From Roseburia hominis (GTDB lineage Bacteria > Bacillota > Clostridia > Lachnospirales > Lachnospiraceae): 64,000 nt of DNA. Below, one piece after another: positions 21,152 to 30,518 of this stretch. The DNA lies in assembly GCA_021771815.1 (NCBI GenBank), contig JAETOE010000002.1, positions 1-64,000 on the forward strand, written 5' to 3'. How positions within the stretch are numbered: position 1 is the stretch's first letter; each line of letters begins with the position of its first letter. Position numbers and translations under genes: made by a program. The notes beneath the pieces are model-generated. The model saw only the letters and a program-made list of their open reading frames with translations, did no database searches and was not told where the DNA came from.

Positions 21152-22144
21152 TCAGCGTGTCAGTCCGAAATGCCGATACGCCAGATCGGTCGCGACGCGT
21201 CCCTTCGGCGTACGGTTGATAAATCCGTTCTTCACCAGATACGGCTCGTAGACGTCCTCGATCGTTCCTGCATCCTCACCGATCGCCGCCGCTAAGGTAT
21301 CAAGCCCCACCGGACCCCCGGCGAACTTGTCAATGATGAGCATGAGGATATTCCGGTCATTCTGATCGAGCCCCATCTTATCGACCTCGAGCAGATCGAG
21401 TGCAAAGGACGCCACTTCCTTTGAGATCTTTCCGTCATATTTTACCTCTGCAAAGTCTCTCACACGCTTTAACAGACGGTTCGCCAGACGCGGCGTGCCG
21501 CGTGAACGGCGTGCCAGCTCATAGGCGCCCTCCCCGTCAATCTCAACGTCCAGCGTTCTCGCAGAGTGAAGGATGATCGTCTTTAACTCATCTACCGTGT
21601 AGAATTCCAGATGATGCACGACGCCGAAACGGTCGCGCAACGGCGCGGACAAAAGTCCCGCCCGTGTTGTTGCACCTACAAGTGTGAACTTCGGCAGATC
21701 TAACCGGATGGAACGCGCCGTCGCGCCTTTACCGATCATAATGTCGATGGCATAATCCTCCATCGCCGGATAGAGCACTTCCTCCACCTGGCGGTTCAGA
21801 CGGTGAATCTCATCCACAAAAAGGACGTCCCCCTCCTGCAGATTGCTCAGAATCGCCGCCATCTCCCCCGGCTTTCCGATCGCAGGCCCCGAGGTGATCT
21901 TCATATGCGTTCCCATCTCATTCGCAATGATACCCGAGAGCGTCGTCTTCCCAAGTCCCGGCGGTCCGTAAAAGAGCACGTGGTCGAGTGCTTCCCCGCG
22001 CGCCTTCGCTGCCTCGATGTAGACCTTTAAATTTTCTTTTGCTTTCTGCTGACCGATATAGTCATCCAACGTCTGCGGGCGGAGGCTTTTCTCGATCTTT
22101 AAGTCCTCCTCCTGCACCTGCGTGGATATCACACGTTTCTCCAT
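21152..22144 (-). CDS. ruvB: Holliday junction branch migration helicase RuvB
   Basis: A 330-residue AAA+ ATPase. [19 protein letters not shown] begins the domain. Walker A is GPPGLGKTT, Walker B is LFVDEIH, sensor I is GATTRAG and the arginine finger region is APLRDRFG. The C-terminal winged helix ([27 protein letters not shown]) completes it. With RuvA it drives branch migration. An ATG at 22156 is in frame but directly touches AAAGG; the start at 22144 is preferred, with some uncertainty. Confidence 0.97.
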   Translation of the reverse strand: MEKRVISTQVQEEDLKIEKSLRPQTLDDYIGQQKAKENLKVYIEAAKARGEALDHVLFYGPPGLGKTTLSGIIANEMGTHMKITSGPAIGKPGEMAAILSNLQEGDVLFVDEIHRLNRQVEEVLYPAMEDYAIDIMIGKGATARSIRLDLPKFTLVGATTRAGLLSAPLRDRFGVVHHLEFYTVDELKTIILHSARTLDVEIDGEGAYELARRSRGTPRLANRLLKRVRDFAEVKYDGKISKEVASFALDLLEVDKMGLDQNDRNILMLIIDKFAGGPVGLDTLAAAIGEDAGTIEDVYEPYLVKNGFINRTPKGRVATDLAYRHFGLTR

Positions 22145-22224
22145 CCTGTCAACCATGCCTTTCTATTGTCAAATAGAAAACAGTCTGCCGCGCCCTCCGG
22201 CAGTCTGCCGCCATCCGTAAGATT

Positions 22225-22836
22225 TTACAAAAATGCCATGTTCTTAAGCGCCGATTTTAGAATATCCTCCACATCGGTTTCTTCCGTGATCTCGATACCG
22301 TTTAACGCCTTTAACGCCTCTGACGAGGAATAGCCGAGCGCCACCAGCGCCTGCACCGCCTCGTTCTTCGTTCCACTGACTGTATTCTTCGTCTGTTCTT
22401 CTGCGTGCGCAAGCTTCTGCTCAAACGCATCCTCTAAGGAAAGCTTATCTTTGAGTTCCAAAATCAGGCGCTGCGCTGTCTTTGCGCCGATTCCAGGCGC
22501 CCTCGTGATCGCCTTTGCGTCGTCTCCGAGCACCGCAAAGCGCAAATCGTCCGTCGTCATCACCGACAGGATTCCAAGCGCTCCTTTCGGGCCAATGCCG
22601 CTCACTCCGATTAACAGCTTGAACACACGCAAGTCATCCTTTGTCAGAAATCCATAGAGCACCATGGCGTCCTCGCGCACACTCAAATATGTATAAAGCT
22701 TTACCTCCCCGCCGACGGACGGAAGGTAATCAAATGTCTGTCCTGCCGTATAGATATTATAACCGACTCCTCCTGCTTCCACGACGACGCAGTCCGCCTC
22801 CATGTCCGTCAGGATTCCCCTGATATATGCATACAC
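22225..22836 (-). CDS. ruvA: Holliday junction DNA helicase subunit RuvA
   Basis: A 203-residue protein with OB fold (MYAYIRGILTDMEADCVVVEAGGVGYNIYT), helix-hairpin-helix motifs (LIGVSGIGPKGALGIL and APGIGAKTAQRLILELKDK) and a C-terminal RuvB-binding domain (AVQALVALGYSSSEALKAL). The start is GTG at 22836, preceded by GGAGGAAACGGAC. It lies upstream of ruvB in the usual ruvAB order. It tetramerises on Holliday junctions. Confidence 0.97.
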   Translation of the reverse strand: MYAYIRGILTDMEADCVVVEAGGVGYNIYTAGQTFDYLPSVGGEVKLYTYLSVREDAMVLYGFLTKDDLRVFKLLIGVSGIGPKGALGILSVMTTDDLRFAVLGDDAKAITRAPGIGAKTAQRLILELKDKLSLEDAFEQKLAHAEEQTKNTVSGTKNEAVQALVALGYSSSEALKALNGIEITEETDVEDILKSALKNMAFL

Positions 22837-22848
22837 GTCCGTTTCCTC

Positions 22849-23364
22849 CTATTTCAGCCGGTCGCCGATCCGAAGAATCATCTCCTGCGCCGCGATCCCG
22901 ATCAAAAATCCCGTGATGATTCCGGCGATAAGCAACACCGGCATATAGTAAAAAATATTATAATTCTCGACCACCGCCGCCGCAACAATAAGCTGTCCCA
23001 CATTGTGAAACACACCGCCGCTGACGCTTATAGGGAGCACACCGAACTTCCTTGTACTCTTTAGCAGGTACATCACCAGAAAGCTCAAAATCCCTCCCGC
23101 GAGACTGTAGAGAATACTGAACATATTTCCAAACAGAAAACCTGAGAGCACGATGCGCAGCATCGAGATCAGAAAGGCTTCCTTTGTCCCGACGCAGTAC
23201 AGCATCAGGACAACTACAATATTTGTCAATCCGAGCTTTACCCCCGGAATTCCAAAGTAAAATGGAATCAACGATTCCACATAACTGCAGATCAACGCCA
23301 GCGCCAGAAAGACGCCCAAATAAGCTACTTTATTTCGCAATGGAATCAAACCCGCTTTCTTCAC
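22849..23364 (-). CDS. Gx transporter / heptaprenyl diphosphate synthase component I family
   Basis: A 171-residue polytopic membrane protein with five to six helices (VAYLGVFLALALICSYVESL, NIVVVLMLYCVGTKEAF, LSGFLFGNMFSILYSLAGGILSF). It matches the Gx (HepS1-like) family, which resembles ECF transporter substrate subunits and may help make quinone or isoprenoid precursors. The start is GTG at 23364. It overlaps the end of the NusG-II gene by 35 bases, a pairing conserved in many Clostridia. Confidence 0.88.
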   Translation of the reverse strand: MKKAGLIPLRNKVAYLGVFLALALICSYVESLIPFYFGIPGVKLGLTNIVVVLMLYCVGTKEAFLISMLRIVLSGFLFGNMFSILYSLAGGILSFLVMYLLKSTRKFGVLPISVSGGVFHNVGQLIVAAAVVENYNIFYYMPVLLIAGIITGFLIGIAAQEMILRIGDRLK

Positions 23365-23707
23365 TTCCCATCACCTGCACGACGACTCTGTTCGGCAGGC
23401 AGACGATCGTTTCATTATTTTTCGATATGGCTCTCTGGTGCACGCAGAGCTTGTCCGGACAGTCCGCCTCCGTCATGTCCGCAAAGCCGTCCCTGATGAC
23501 AAGTACGTTGGTCGTGACACCGTCCTGCGTAATCGGTATCTCCTGCTCCGTCTTTAAGCTGTAAGTGCCGTACGTTTCCCCGTCGATCGTAACAAGCACA
23601 TATGCCCCGCTCTCCTTTCCCGTTGCAGAGAAAAACACGAATACAGCCGCGGCGATTACAACCAGAACCGCCATAAATATCATATCATTTCTGCTTACCC
23701 GCCTCAT
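23330..23707 (-). CDS. NusG domain II-containing protein
   Basis: A 125-residue protein. One N-terminal transmembrane helix (about residues 9-28, MIFMAVLVVIAAAVFVFF) is followed by a beta-rich NusG domain II (YVLVTIDGETYGTYSLKTEQEIPI, IRDGFADMTEADCPDKLCVHQRAI, ETIVCLPNRVVVQVMG). The paired cysteines in DCPDKLC and the later IVCLP are family-typical. It is often encoded beside Gx transporters and FMN- or lipid-related genes; its role is unclear. Confidence 0.88.
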   Translation of the reverse strand: MRRVSRNDMIFMAVLVVIAAAVFVFFSATGKESGAYVLVTIDGETYGTYSLKTEQEIPITQDGVTTNVLVIRDGFADMTEADCPDKLCVHQRAISKNNETIVCLPNRVVVQVMGSEESGFDSIAK

Positions 23708-23762
23708 ATGCTAGCCCTCTAATTCTCCGAGGTAGTAGAAGCCGGAGGCTTCGTCCCTCCTT

Positions 23763-25208
23763 CTATTTCTCTAATTCTCCAAGATAATAGAAGCCTCTGC
23801 ATTCCTTCAACCTGACATCAACGATCTTCCCGATCAGCTCCGCTGTTCCCGGCAGATGCACAACGGAATTATTGCTAAGGCGTCCTGTCACAAGCCCATC
23901 ATCCTGCGCATTGATTTCCTCGATCAGCACCGGCTGTACCTGTCCTGTCAGCTTTCCCGCCTTCTCTGCGGCGATCTGCTGTACCTCGGCAAGCAGACGG
24001 TCGAACCGCTCCTTTATGATTTCCTCAGGCACCTGATCCTCGCGGCTTGCCGCCGGCGTTCCGGTACGCTTGGAATAGATAAAGGTGAACGCACTGTCGT
24101 AGCGGACTTTCCGCACGACGTCAAGCGTCTCCTCAAAGTCCTCCTCCGTCTCCCCCGGAAAACCAACGATAATATCCGTCGTCAGTGCGATATCCGGCAC
24201 TGACGCGCGAAGCTTCTCTACCAGGGCGAGATAATGCTCCTTATCGTATCTGCGGTTCATCGCCGCAAGGATACGGCTGCTTCCCGACTGGAGCGGCAAA
24301 TGCAGATGTCTGCAGATCTTCCTGGAATGCTTCATCACTTCAATCAATTCATCCGAGAGATCCTTCGGATGGGAAGTCATAAAACGGATGCGCTCTAAGC
24401 CCTCGATTTTCTCAATCTCCGCAAGAAGTTCTGCAAATGTCATCGGCTCCTCTAAATTCTTTCCGTAGGAATTGACATTCTGTCCGAGCAGCATCACTTC
24501 CACCACGCCGTCCGCAACCAGATTCTCAATCTCCCGGATAATTTCCTTCGGCTCTCTGCTGCGCTCGCGCCCGCGCACATACGGAACAATGCAGTAACTA
24601 CAGAAATTGTTACAGCCGAACATAATATTGACTCCGGACTTAAACGCATATTTCCGCTCCACCGGAAGATCCTCCACGATCTGCTCCGTGTCTTTCCAGA
24701 TATCGATCGTCATAGAATCACTTTCCAACGCCGTCACGATCAGTTCCGCGAATTTATAGATATTATGCGTACCGAAAATCAAATCGACGAAGCGGTAGCT
24801 CTCCTTTAGCTTCTCCACCACCGCAGGCTCCTGCATCATACAGCCGCAGAGCCCGATCAGCATATACTGATTTTTCTTCTTGTAATTGCAGAGCGCCCCC
24901 AGCCGTCCATAGACCTTGTTGTTGGCATTCTCCCGCACCGTACAGGTATTGTAGATGACAAAATCCGCCTCCTCCGTCTCCGTCTCCACGTACCCGATGC
25001 GTTCTAAGATACCGACAAGCTTCTCGGAATCGCGCGCATTCATCTGACAGCCAAACGTCGTTACATGGAAGGTAAGCGCGCTCCCCTTCTGCGCCGCAAG
25101 CTGGCTCACGTATTCCTTTGCGATATCCATAAAATAGTACTGACGCTCCGACTCGCTCTGTGGTATCTGTTTTTTATCAATGATGTTAAGATTCATTTTC
25201 TTTTTCAT
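23763..25208 (-). CDS. miaB: tRNA methylthiotransferase MiaB
   Basis: A 481-residue radical SAM enzyme. The N-terminal UPF0004 domain (FHVTTFGCQMNARDSEKL) has the first cysteine cluster, and GCNNFCSYCIVPYVRGRERSR is the radical SAM CxxxCxxC motif at about residues 198-206. The C-terminal TRAM domain ends GFYYLGELEK. It adds the 2-methylthio group to i6A37 of tRNAs reading UNN codons. It is followed by a 27-base near-copy of its own 3' end (see findings). Confidence 0.96.
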   Translation of the reverse strand: MKKKMNLNIIDKKQIPQSESERQYYFMDIAKEYVSQLAAQKGSALTFHVTTFGCQMNARDSEKLVGILERIGYVETETEEADFVIYNTCTVRENANNKVYGRLGALCNYKKKNQYMLIGLCGCMMQEPAVVEKLKESYRFVDLIFGTHNIYKFAELIVTALESDSMTIDIWKDTEQIVEDLPVERKYAFKSGVNIMFGCNNFCSYCIVPYVRGRERSREPKEIIREIENLVADGVVEVMLLGQNVNSYGKNLEEPMTFAELLAEIEKIEGLERIRFMTSHPKDLSDELIEVMKHSRKICRHLHLPLQSGSSRILAAMNRRYDKEHYLALVEKLRASVPDIALTTDIIVGFPGETEEDFEETLDVVRKVRYDSAFTFIYSKRTGTPAASREDQVPEEIIKERFDRLLAEVQQIAAEKAGKLTGQVQPVLIEEINAQDDGLVTGRLSNNSVVHLPGTAELIGKIVDVRLKECRGFYYLGELEK

Positions 25209-25242
25209 AATCTCGTCTGTCTCTTCTTTTCAATAAAATAGC

Positions 25243-26586
25243 TTATGGGCGCACCTGTCCGTTTCCGTAGATAATGTACTTGGTGCTTGTGAGCGCCTCT
25301 AGCCCCATCGGTCCTCTCGCGTGAAGCTTCTGCGTGCTGATGCCGATTTCCGCGCCGAAACCGAACTCGAAGCCGTCCGAAAAACGCGTAGACGCATTGA
25401 CGTAGACACATGCCGCATCGACCTCATCCAGAAAGCGCTGCGCATTGGTATAGTTCTCCGTAATGATCGCCTCTGAATGTCCGGTGTTGTAGCGATTGAT
25501 GTGTGCGATTGCCTCATCGACCGAGGACACCGTCTTGACGGAAATCATGTAGTCGAGATATTCTGTTCCCCAGTCCTCCTCTGTGGCAGGAAGAAGCAGT
25601 TCCCTGTTTGCTATGCCCTCTGTCTTAAGCACCGCCTGATTGCCTTCTCCCACCGTCTCTTTAAGCACCGCCTGATTGCCTTCTCCTGCCGTCTTTCCGA
25701 GCGCCGCCCTAAGGCTCTTCTCATCGGCGTGCATCTCTACATTCTTCTGCGCAAGCGCCGCAGCAAGCTTCGGCATAAATGCGTCCGCAATCTTCTCATG
25801 GATTACAAGCGACTCACAGGCATTGCACACACCGATGCGCTGTGTCTTTGCATTTAAAATAATCTGCACCGCCATATCGAAATCTGCCGTCTCGTCCACA
25901 AAAATATGGCAGTTTCCGGTTCCCGTCTCAATGACCGGAATCGTCGCCTGATTCACGACCGCTTTGATTAACCCCGCGCCGCCTCTTGGAATCAGTACGT
26001 CCACATAATCATTCATCCTCATGAAGGCTGCCGCCGTCTCTCTTTCCGTATTCTCGATCAGAAGCACGGCGTCCTTTGGGATTCCCTGCTCCGTCAGCGC
26101 CTCCTGTATCACGCCGACAATCGCCGCGTTCGAGGAGATCGCATCGCTTCCGCCCTTTAGGATAACGGCATTTCCCGTCTTAAAGCACAGCCCGAATGCA
26201 TCCACTGTAACGTTCGGGCGCGCCTCGTAAATCATACCGACTACACCGATCGGAACACGCTTTTGACCGATGATCAGCCCGTTCGGACGCTTTTTCATGG
26301 AAAGCACCTCCCCGATCGGGTCGTCTAAGTCCGCCACCTTGCGAAGCCCTTCCGCGATCTGCTCCATCCGCGCCTGTGTCAGAAGAAGGCGGTCAATCAG
26401 ACCTTCCGGCATATGATTCTCTTTTCCACGCGCGATATCCTTCTCATTTTCGGAAATAATCACATCCGCGTGTGCAACCAATGCGTCTGCAACAGCACAC
26501 AGCGCACGGTTCTTCGTGTCCGTATCAAGCTTCGCGACCTGTGCGCTCACTTCCTTTGCCCTCCTGCAGATTTCCAATAATTCCAT
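25243..26586 (-). CDS. proA: Glutamate-5-semialdehyde dehydrogenase (gamma-glutamyl phosphate reductase)
   Basis: A 447-residue enzyme of proline biosynthesis that reduces gamma-glutamyl phosphate with NADPH. Motifs include [30 protein letters not shown] and the catalytic cysteine region [13 protein letters not shown]. Near residues 290-325 there is an unusual insertion with a 12-residue tandem repeat (GEGNQAVLK twice). The start at 26586 is chosen over 26598, which touches AAAGG. proB lies nearby at 27488, separated by two unrelated genes. Confidence 0.95.
   Translation of the reverse strand: MELLEICRRAKEVSAQVAKLDTDTKNRALCAVADALVAHADVIISENEKDIARGKENHMPEGLIDRLLLTQARMEQIAEGLRKVADLDDPIGEVLSMKKRPNGLIIGQKRVPIGVVGMIYEARPNVTVDAFGLCFKTGNAVILKGGSDAISSNAAIVGVIQEALTEQGIPKDAVLLIENTERETAAAFMRMNDYVDVLIPRGGAGLIKAVVNQATIPVIETGTGNCHIFVDETADFDMAVQIILNAKTQRIGVCNACESLVIHEKIADAFMPKLAAALAQKNVEMHADEKSLRAALGKTAGEGNQAVLKETVGEGNQAVLKTEGIANRELLLPATEEDWGTEYLDYMISVKTVSSVDEAIAHINRYNTGHSEAIITENYTNAQRFLDEVDAACVYVNASTRFSDGFEFGFGAEIGISTQKLHARGPMGLEALTSTKYIIYGNGQVRP
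25625..25686. repeat. 36-base tandem duplication inside proA
   Basis: Two identical 26-base blocks at 25625-25650 and 25661-25686 give a 36-base period, which adds 12 residues in frame. Confidence 0.85.
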
Positions 26587-26680
26587 ATGCCCATCCATCC
26601 TTTCTTCGCCATACGGCTCCGCCCTGACGTCTCCGTTTCCATAATATTATGTCTAGAACTTCACGATTAAGCTTTCATTC

Positions 26681-27280
26681 TCAATATATTGTCTTCTCCG
26701 TATAGATGTGTTCCATTCTTACATCCGTCTCAAGCACAGCGAGCCGCGCTTCCATCTGGTTCTCGTAGGCGGGCGCCATGCGCCGTAACCCCGGAAATCG
26801 GGCAAAATAACGATCATAATATCCCCCACCGTAACCATAGCGGTTTCCTGTGCCGTCAAATACTACGCCCGGAACAATCACAACGGCATCCTCCGTCTGT
26901 ATCAACGGACACGCCGCCTCGGGCTCCATTACATGAAAGCTCCCTTCTGCGACCTGCGAAAAAGAAGTGATCTGCCGAAACTCCATCCGGCGATCCGCTT
27001 TATCCGTGACCGGAAGCGCGACCGTCTTGCCGTCATGGAGCGCCTGCGCCAGAAACGGCAGGCAGTCCGCTTCCTTCCCGAGCGGATAATAACCGTAGAT
27101 GATCTGACTGTTACGATACCAGTCAGATGAAAGCAGTCGTTCACAAATGATACGGCTCTTTTCCTGCACTTCCTCTGCCGTCATGGCATTCCGAAGCACC
27201 TTATGGCGTTCTCTGACCGCTTCCCGCTTCCTGCGTTCCGCCGCAGCTTCCTGTTCAGGAAAGCCCCGACTTGTTTCCAT
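26681..27280 (-). CDS. 5-formyltetrahydrofolate cyclo-ligase family protein
   Basis: A 199-residue enzyme. Family motifs are LRNAMTAEEVQEKSRIICERL, YGYYPLGKEADC, and the ATP- and folate-binding PGVVFDGTGNRYGYGGGYYDRYF. It converts 5-formyl-THF to 5,10-methenyl-THF using ATP. The start at 27280 is supported by GGGAGAGAAAT. It overlaps the DUF896 gene by 26 bases, so the two form an operon. Confidence 0.92.
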   Translation of the reverse strand: METSRGFPEQEAAAERRKREAVRERHKVLRNAMTAEEVQEKSRIICERLLSSDWYRNSQIIYGYYPLGKEADCLPFLAQALHDGKTVALPVTDKADRRMEFRQITSFSQVAEGSFHVMEPEAACPLIQTEDAVVIVPGVVFDGTGNRYGYGGGYYDRYFARFPGLRRMAPAYENQMEARLAVLETDVRMEHIYTEKTIY

Positions 27281-27479
27281 ATTTCTCTCCCAGATTCTCC
27301 ACGGTACCGTCAGCGTTTACCATATCAATATTATTAAGCTGCGCCGTAAGGTTCTTCTTCACATCCGCTACGAACTGCTTCCGCAGCAGATCCTGTTCCT
27401 TCTTCTCCTTCTCGGTCAGCCCTTCCGCCTTTGATTTGCGGTATAATTCATTAATTCGGTCAATCTGTTCCTGTTTCAT
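27255..27479 (-). CDS. DUF896 family protein (YnzC/YnfC-like)
   Basis: A 74-residue helical protein: QIDRINELYRKSKAEGLTEKEKKEQDLLRKQFVADVKKNL is the DUF896 domain, a helical hairpin of about 60 residues. In Bacillus one member belongs to the SOS regulon, but its action is unknown. It is flanked by proB upstream and the folate cyclo-ligase downstream. Confidence 0.92.
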   Translation of the reverse strand: MKQEQIDRINELYRKSKAEGLTEKEKKEQDLLRKQFVADVKKNLTAQLNNIDMVNADGTVENLGEKYGNKSGLS

Positions 27480-27487
27480 AGCCTCTA

Positions 27488-28339
27488 TTATCCAATCGTT
27501 TCCAAAATAAAATCTTCAATGCGGAAGGATTCCTTCTTCTCCGCCGAAAAAATCGTTCCCGTAAAGGAATCGTCAAAAATGTGGTGCAGAATGCAGACGT
27601 CCTTGCCGTTCGCAATAACCATGTCCGCACCGGAGCGCGTCGCGATCTTCGCAGCCGTCAGCTTTGTCGCCATACCTCCGGTCCCCACATCGCTTCCGGT
27701 CGAACTTTTCGCCATACCGTAGATCTCGGAATCCATCTTCTCCACGACCTCAATCAGCTTCGCGTCCGGGTTCTTGTGCGGATCGTCGGTAAACAGACCG
27801 TCGATATCGGAAAGCAGGATCAGAAGATCCGCTCCTACAAGTGACGCTACGATCGCAGAGAGCGTATCGTTGTCACCGAACTGCATCTCATATGTAGATA
27901 CCGTGTCATTCTCATTGACAATCGGGATCACGCCGAGCCGGAACAGCTCATCGAACGTATTCTTCGCATTCTCTCGCGAAACCGGATTCACCATCGTGTT
28001 CTTTGTCATAAGAACCTGCCCGGCGACCTGATTATACTCCGCGAACATGCGCTGATAGATCATCATCAGCCTCGCCTGTCCGACTGCCGCGCACGCCTGC
28101 TTCGTCGAAATGTCCCGCGGTCGAGCGTCCATGCCGAGCGTCTGTCTGCCGACAGCTATCGCACCGGAACTTACCAGACAGACATCCATTCCACGATTGC
28201 GCAGATTGCAAAGTTCCCGCACCAGATGTTCCAGCTTCGTAAAATTCAGATTCCCAGTCTCACTGTAATTTAATGAAGAAGAGCCGATCTTAACAACGAC
28301 CCGCTTTTTCTCATTAAAATGAAAATTCTTCTGTTCCAT
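27488..28339 (-). CDS. proB: Glutamate 5-kinase, short form
   Basis: A 283-residue kinase. VVVKIGSSSLNYSETGNLNFTKLEHLVREL starts the amino acid kinase fold; MTKNTMVNP, FGDNDTLSAIVASLVGADLLILLSDIDGLFTDDPHKNPDA and GTGGMATKLTAAKIATRSG follow. It lacks the C-terminal PUA domain of many ProB proteins. It phosphorylates L-glutamate for proline synthesis; short forms occur widely in Clostridia. Confidence 0.95.
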   Translation of the reverse strand: MEQKNFHFNEKKRVVVKIGSSSLNYSETGNLNFTKLEHLVRELCNLRNRGMDVCLVSSGAIAVGRQTLGMDARPRDISTKQACAAVGQARLMMIYQRMFAEYNQVAGQVLMTKNTMVNPVSRENAKNTFDELFRLGVIPIVNENDTVSTYEMQFGDNDTLSAIVASLVGADLLILLSDIDGLFTDDPHKNPDAKLIEVVEKMDSEIYGMAKSSTGSDVGTGGMATKLTAAKIATRSGADMVIANGKDVCILHHIFDDSFTGTIFSAEKKESFRIEDFILETIG

Positions 28340-28523
28340 TTCCGCTTTGTCCCCTTTTTGATACCTGATACTGTATTACTCTACCATATATCTATGAAAA
28401 TGGCAAAATGATTTGTATATAAATTTCATTGTATGAAGCCCCATTTTATGGTACATTTTTATAGGATTTTGCGATTTGCATGTATTATGACACAGACATT
28501 GTATTGATTTATTGAGGTATTCT

Positions 28524-29555
28524 ATGAGAAAAAGACTTTTTTCATTATTTACAGCGATCTTGGTCGGAATAACTTCCCTTTTTTCCGGATGCGGCAACAC
28601 AAGCACGGAAACTCTGACCAAATCCGGCTTTTACTTTAATACAATTATCTCCGTGACCATCTACGCCGGCGGCAGCGAGCAGCTTTTAGACGAATGCTTC
28701 GCACTCGCTGAAAAATACGAAAGCTATTTTTCCAACACGATTGCGGACAGCGACATTTCCAGAATCAACGACGCGGCGGGCGCGCCCGTTTCGGTTCACG
28801 ACGAGACGGTGGAGCTGCTGCAGAAGGGCATTTCCTACGGGGAACTAAGCGGCGGGAAGTTCGACATCACCATCGGAAAGCTTTCCGACCTGTGGGATAT
28901 CTCCACCAAAGCGCTTCTCGACAAGACCGACGCTTCCATGATTCCATCCGATGACGACATAAAAGCTGCGCTCTCCACCGTAGATTACCGCAATATAGAA
29001 ATTGACGGCAACGAAGTGACGCTTTTAAACCACGACGCAAAAATCGATCTCGGCGGCATTGCCAAAGGCTATATTGCAGACGAAATGAGAGCATTCCTGA
29101 ACGATAACGGCGTTACCTCCGGCTTTATCAACCTCGGCGGAAACGTGCTTGCCCTCGGACCAAAGGAGGACGGCAGTTCCTATACCATCGGCATCCAGCG
29201 GCCTTTCGGTCTGGAAAATGAAGCAATCGCCTCCGTCTCTGTGACGGATGAGACTGTCGTATCCTCCGGCGTATACGAGCGCTATTTTACCGTGGATGAC
29301 AAGCGCTATCACCATATCCTTGACACTGCGACCGGATATCCCTACGACAACCACCTGCTCGGCGTCACCGTCATCACAAAATACTCCGTGGATGGAGACG
29401 GGCTCTCGACGACCTGCTTCTCCCTCGGATTAGAGGATGGAATGACACTGATTGAAAGCCTCGACGATACGGAAGCTATTTTTATCACAGACGATTATGA
29501 GATACATGTAAGCTCCGGGATGGGAAGTTCGGTTCCGTACACCATCCTTGAATAA
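28524..29555 (+). CDS. apbE: FAD:protein FMN transferase (ApbE), lipoprotein
   Basis: A 343-residue protein. The signal peptide MRKRLFSLFTAILVGITSLF is followed by the lipobox SGC (Cys about residue 23), so the mature protein is a lipoprotein on the outer face. FYFNTIISVTIY, ISRINDAAG, DLGGIAKGYIADEM, NLGGNVLALG and HHILDTATGYPYDN are ApbE motifs. It attaches FMN to Ser/Thr of target proteins. It converges on the Rnf operon, whose RnfG (SGSTIT) and RnfD (SSVTPL) carry the target threonines. The start at 28524 has GAGG six bases upstream. Confidence 0.94.
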   Translation: MRKRLFSLFTAILVGITSLFSGCGNTSTETLTKSGFYFNTIISVTIYAGGSEQLLDECFALAEKYESYFSNTIADSDISRINDAAGAPVSVHDETVELLQKGISYGELSGGKFDITIGKLSDLWDISTKALLDKTDASMIPSDDDIKAALSTVDYRNIEIDGNEVTLLNHDAKIDLGGIAKGYIADEMRAFLNDNGVTSGFINLGGNVLALGPKEDGSSYTIGIQRPFGLENEAIASVSVTDETVVSSGVYERYFTVDDKRYHHILDTATGYPYDNHLLGVTVITKYSVDGDGLSTTCFSLGLEDGMTLIESLDDTEAIFITDDYEIHVSSGMGSSVPYTILE

Positions 29556-29610
29556 CGATCCATCCTGCAAGCAGCTTTTGTTCCGCGCCATGTATGGCGC
29601 TGCACGACAG

Positions 29611-29667
29611 CTGCGCATCTGTGCACGCAGTGCCTTTATGCAATAGGACGCAATTTCCTATTGCATA
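29611..29667. repeat. Dispersed inverted repeat, copy 1
   Basis: The inverted repeat ATGCAATAGGA/TCCTATTGCAT (29638-29666) is preceded by GCGCATCTGTGCACGCAGTGC. It is 3' to apbE. See copies at 36338 and 43044. Confidence 0.8.
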
Positions 29668-29668
29668 A

Positions 29669-29716
29669 CAAAAAAAGCGGCGTCCTGCCACATGACAGGA
29701 ACACCGCCTTTTTTTA
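29669..29716. terminator. Bidirectional terminator between apbE and rnfB
   Basis: GCGGCGTCCTG and CAGGAACACCGC arms flanked by AAAAAAA and TTTTTTT, so it ends both converging transcripts. Confidence 0.9.
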
Positions 29717-30505
29717 TAAGATGATTTTCTTTGGACACTTCTGCGCACAGATTCCGCATCCCGTACACTTCGTCTGATCAATGTACGCGATATTGTCCTC
29801 GACATGAATTGCGTCCGACGGACAATTCTTCTCGCACAGATGACAGGCAATACATCCAACCGAGCAGGCCTTCATAACGTCCTTGCCCTTATCCTTGGAA
29901 CTGCACTGTACCAGATGCTTCGCATCGTAAGGCACAAGTTCAATTAAGTGCTTCGGGCATGCAGCCACACATTTGCCGCACGCCTTACATGCTTCCTTAT
30001 CGACAAGCGCGATACCGTCTACGATATGAATCGCATCAAACGGGCAGGCCTTCACACAGGAGCCATAGCCAAGACATCCGTAATTGCAGGACTTCGGTCC
30101 GCCGTTCGGAACGAACGCCATAGCGCTGCAGTCTTCATTTCCCGTGTACTCGTAGTCTCTGTTTGCCTTCTCACAGGTTCCGGCACATTTCACGAAAGCG
30201 ACCTTGCGCGCGCCCTCTTCCGCCGCAACGCCCATGATCTCGCCGACCTTCGCCGCTACCGGAGCGCCGCCGACCGGACACTGTCCTACCGGAGCCTCGC
30301 CCTTTACGATGGCAGCCGCAAGACCGGAACATCCCGCATAACCACAGCCTCCGCAGTTATTTCCCGGAAGCACCTCTAAAATTGCTTCCTCTCTCTCGTC
30401 TACTTCTACCTTGAATTTCTCTCCGGAAATACCGAGGAAAAATCCAATTAAGATACCTACACCGCCGACGACAACGGCTGCAACTAAAATTGCTGTAATG
30501 TTCAT
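29714..30505 (-). CDS. rnfB: Rnf complex subunit RnfB
   Basis: A 263-residue ferredoxin-type subunit. One N-terminal transmembrane helix (about residues 3-25) is followed by the NNCGGCGYAGCSG cluster site and several 4Fe-4S motifs (CGKCVAACP, CHLCEKNCP, CGICAQKCP). It feeds electrons from reduced ferredoxin into Rnf. It is the last gene of the rnfCDGEAB operon. Confidence 0.96.
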   Translation of the reverse strand: MNITAILVAAVVVGGVGILIGFFLGISGEKFKVEVDEREEAILEVLPGNNCGGCGYAGCSGLAAAIVKGEAPVGQCPVGGAPVAAKVGEIMGVAAEEGARKVAFVKCAGTCEKANRDYEYTGNEDCSAMAFVPNGGPKSCNYGCLGYGSCVKACPFDAIHIVDGIALVDKEACKACGKCVAACPKHLIELVPYDAKHLVQCSSKDKGKDVMKACSVGCIACHLCEKNCPSDAIHVEDNIAYIDQTKCTGCGICAQKCPKKIIL

Positions 30506-30518
30506 CTTCTTTTTCCTC

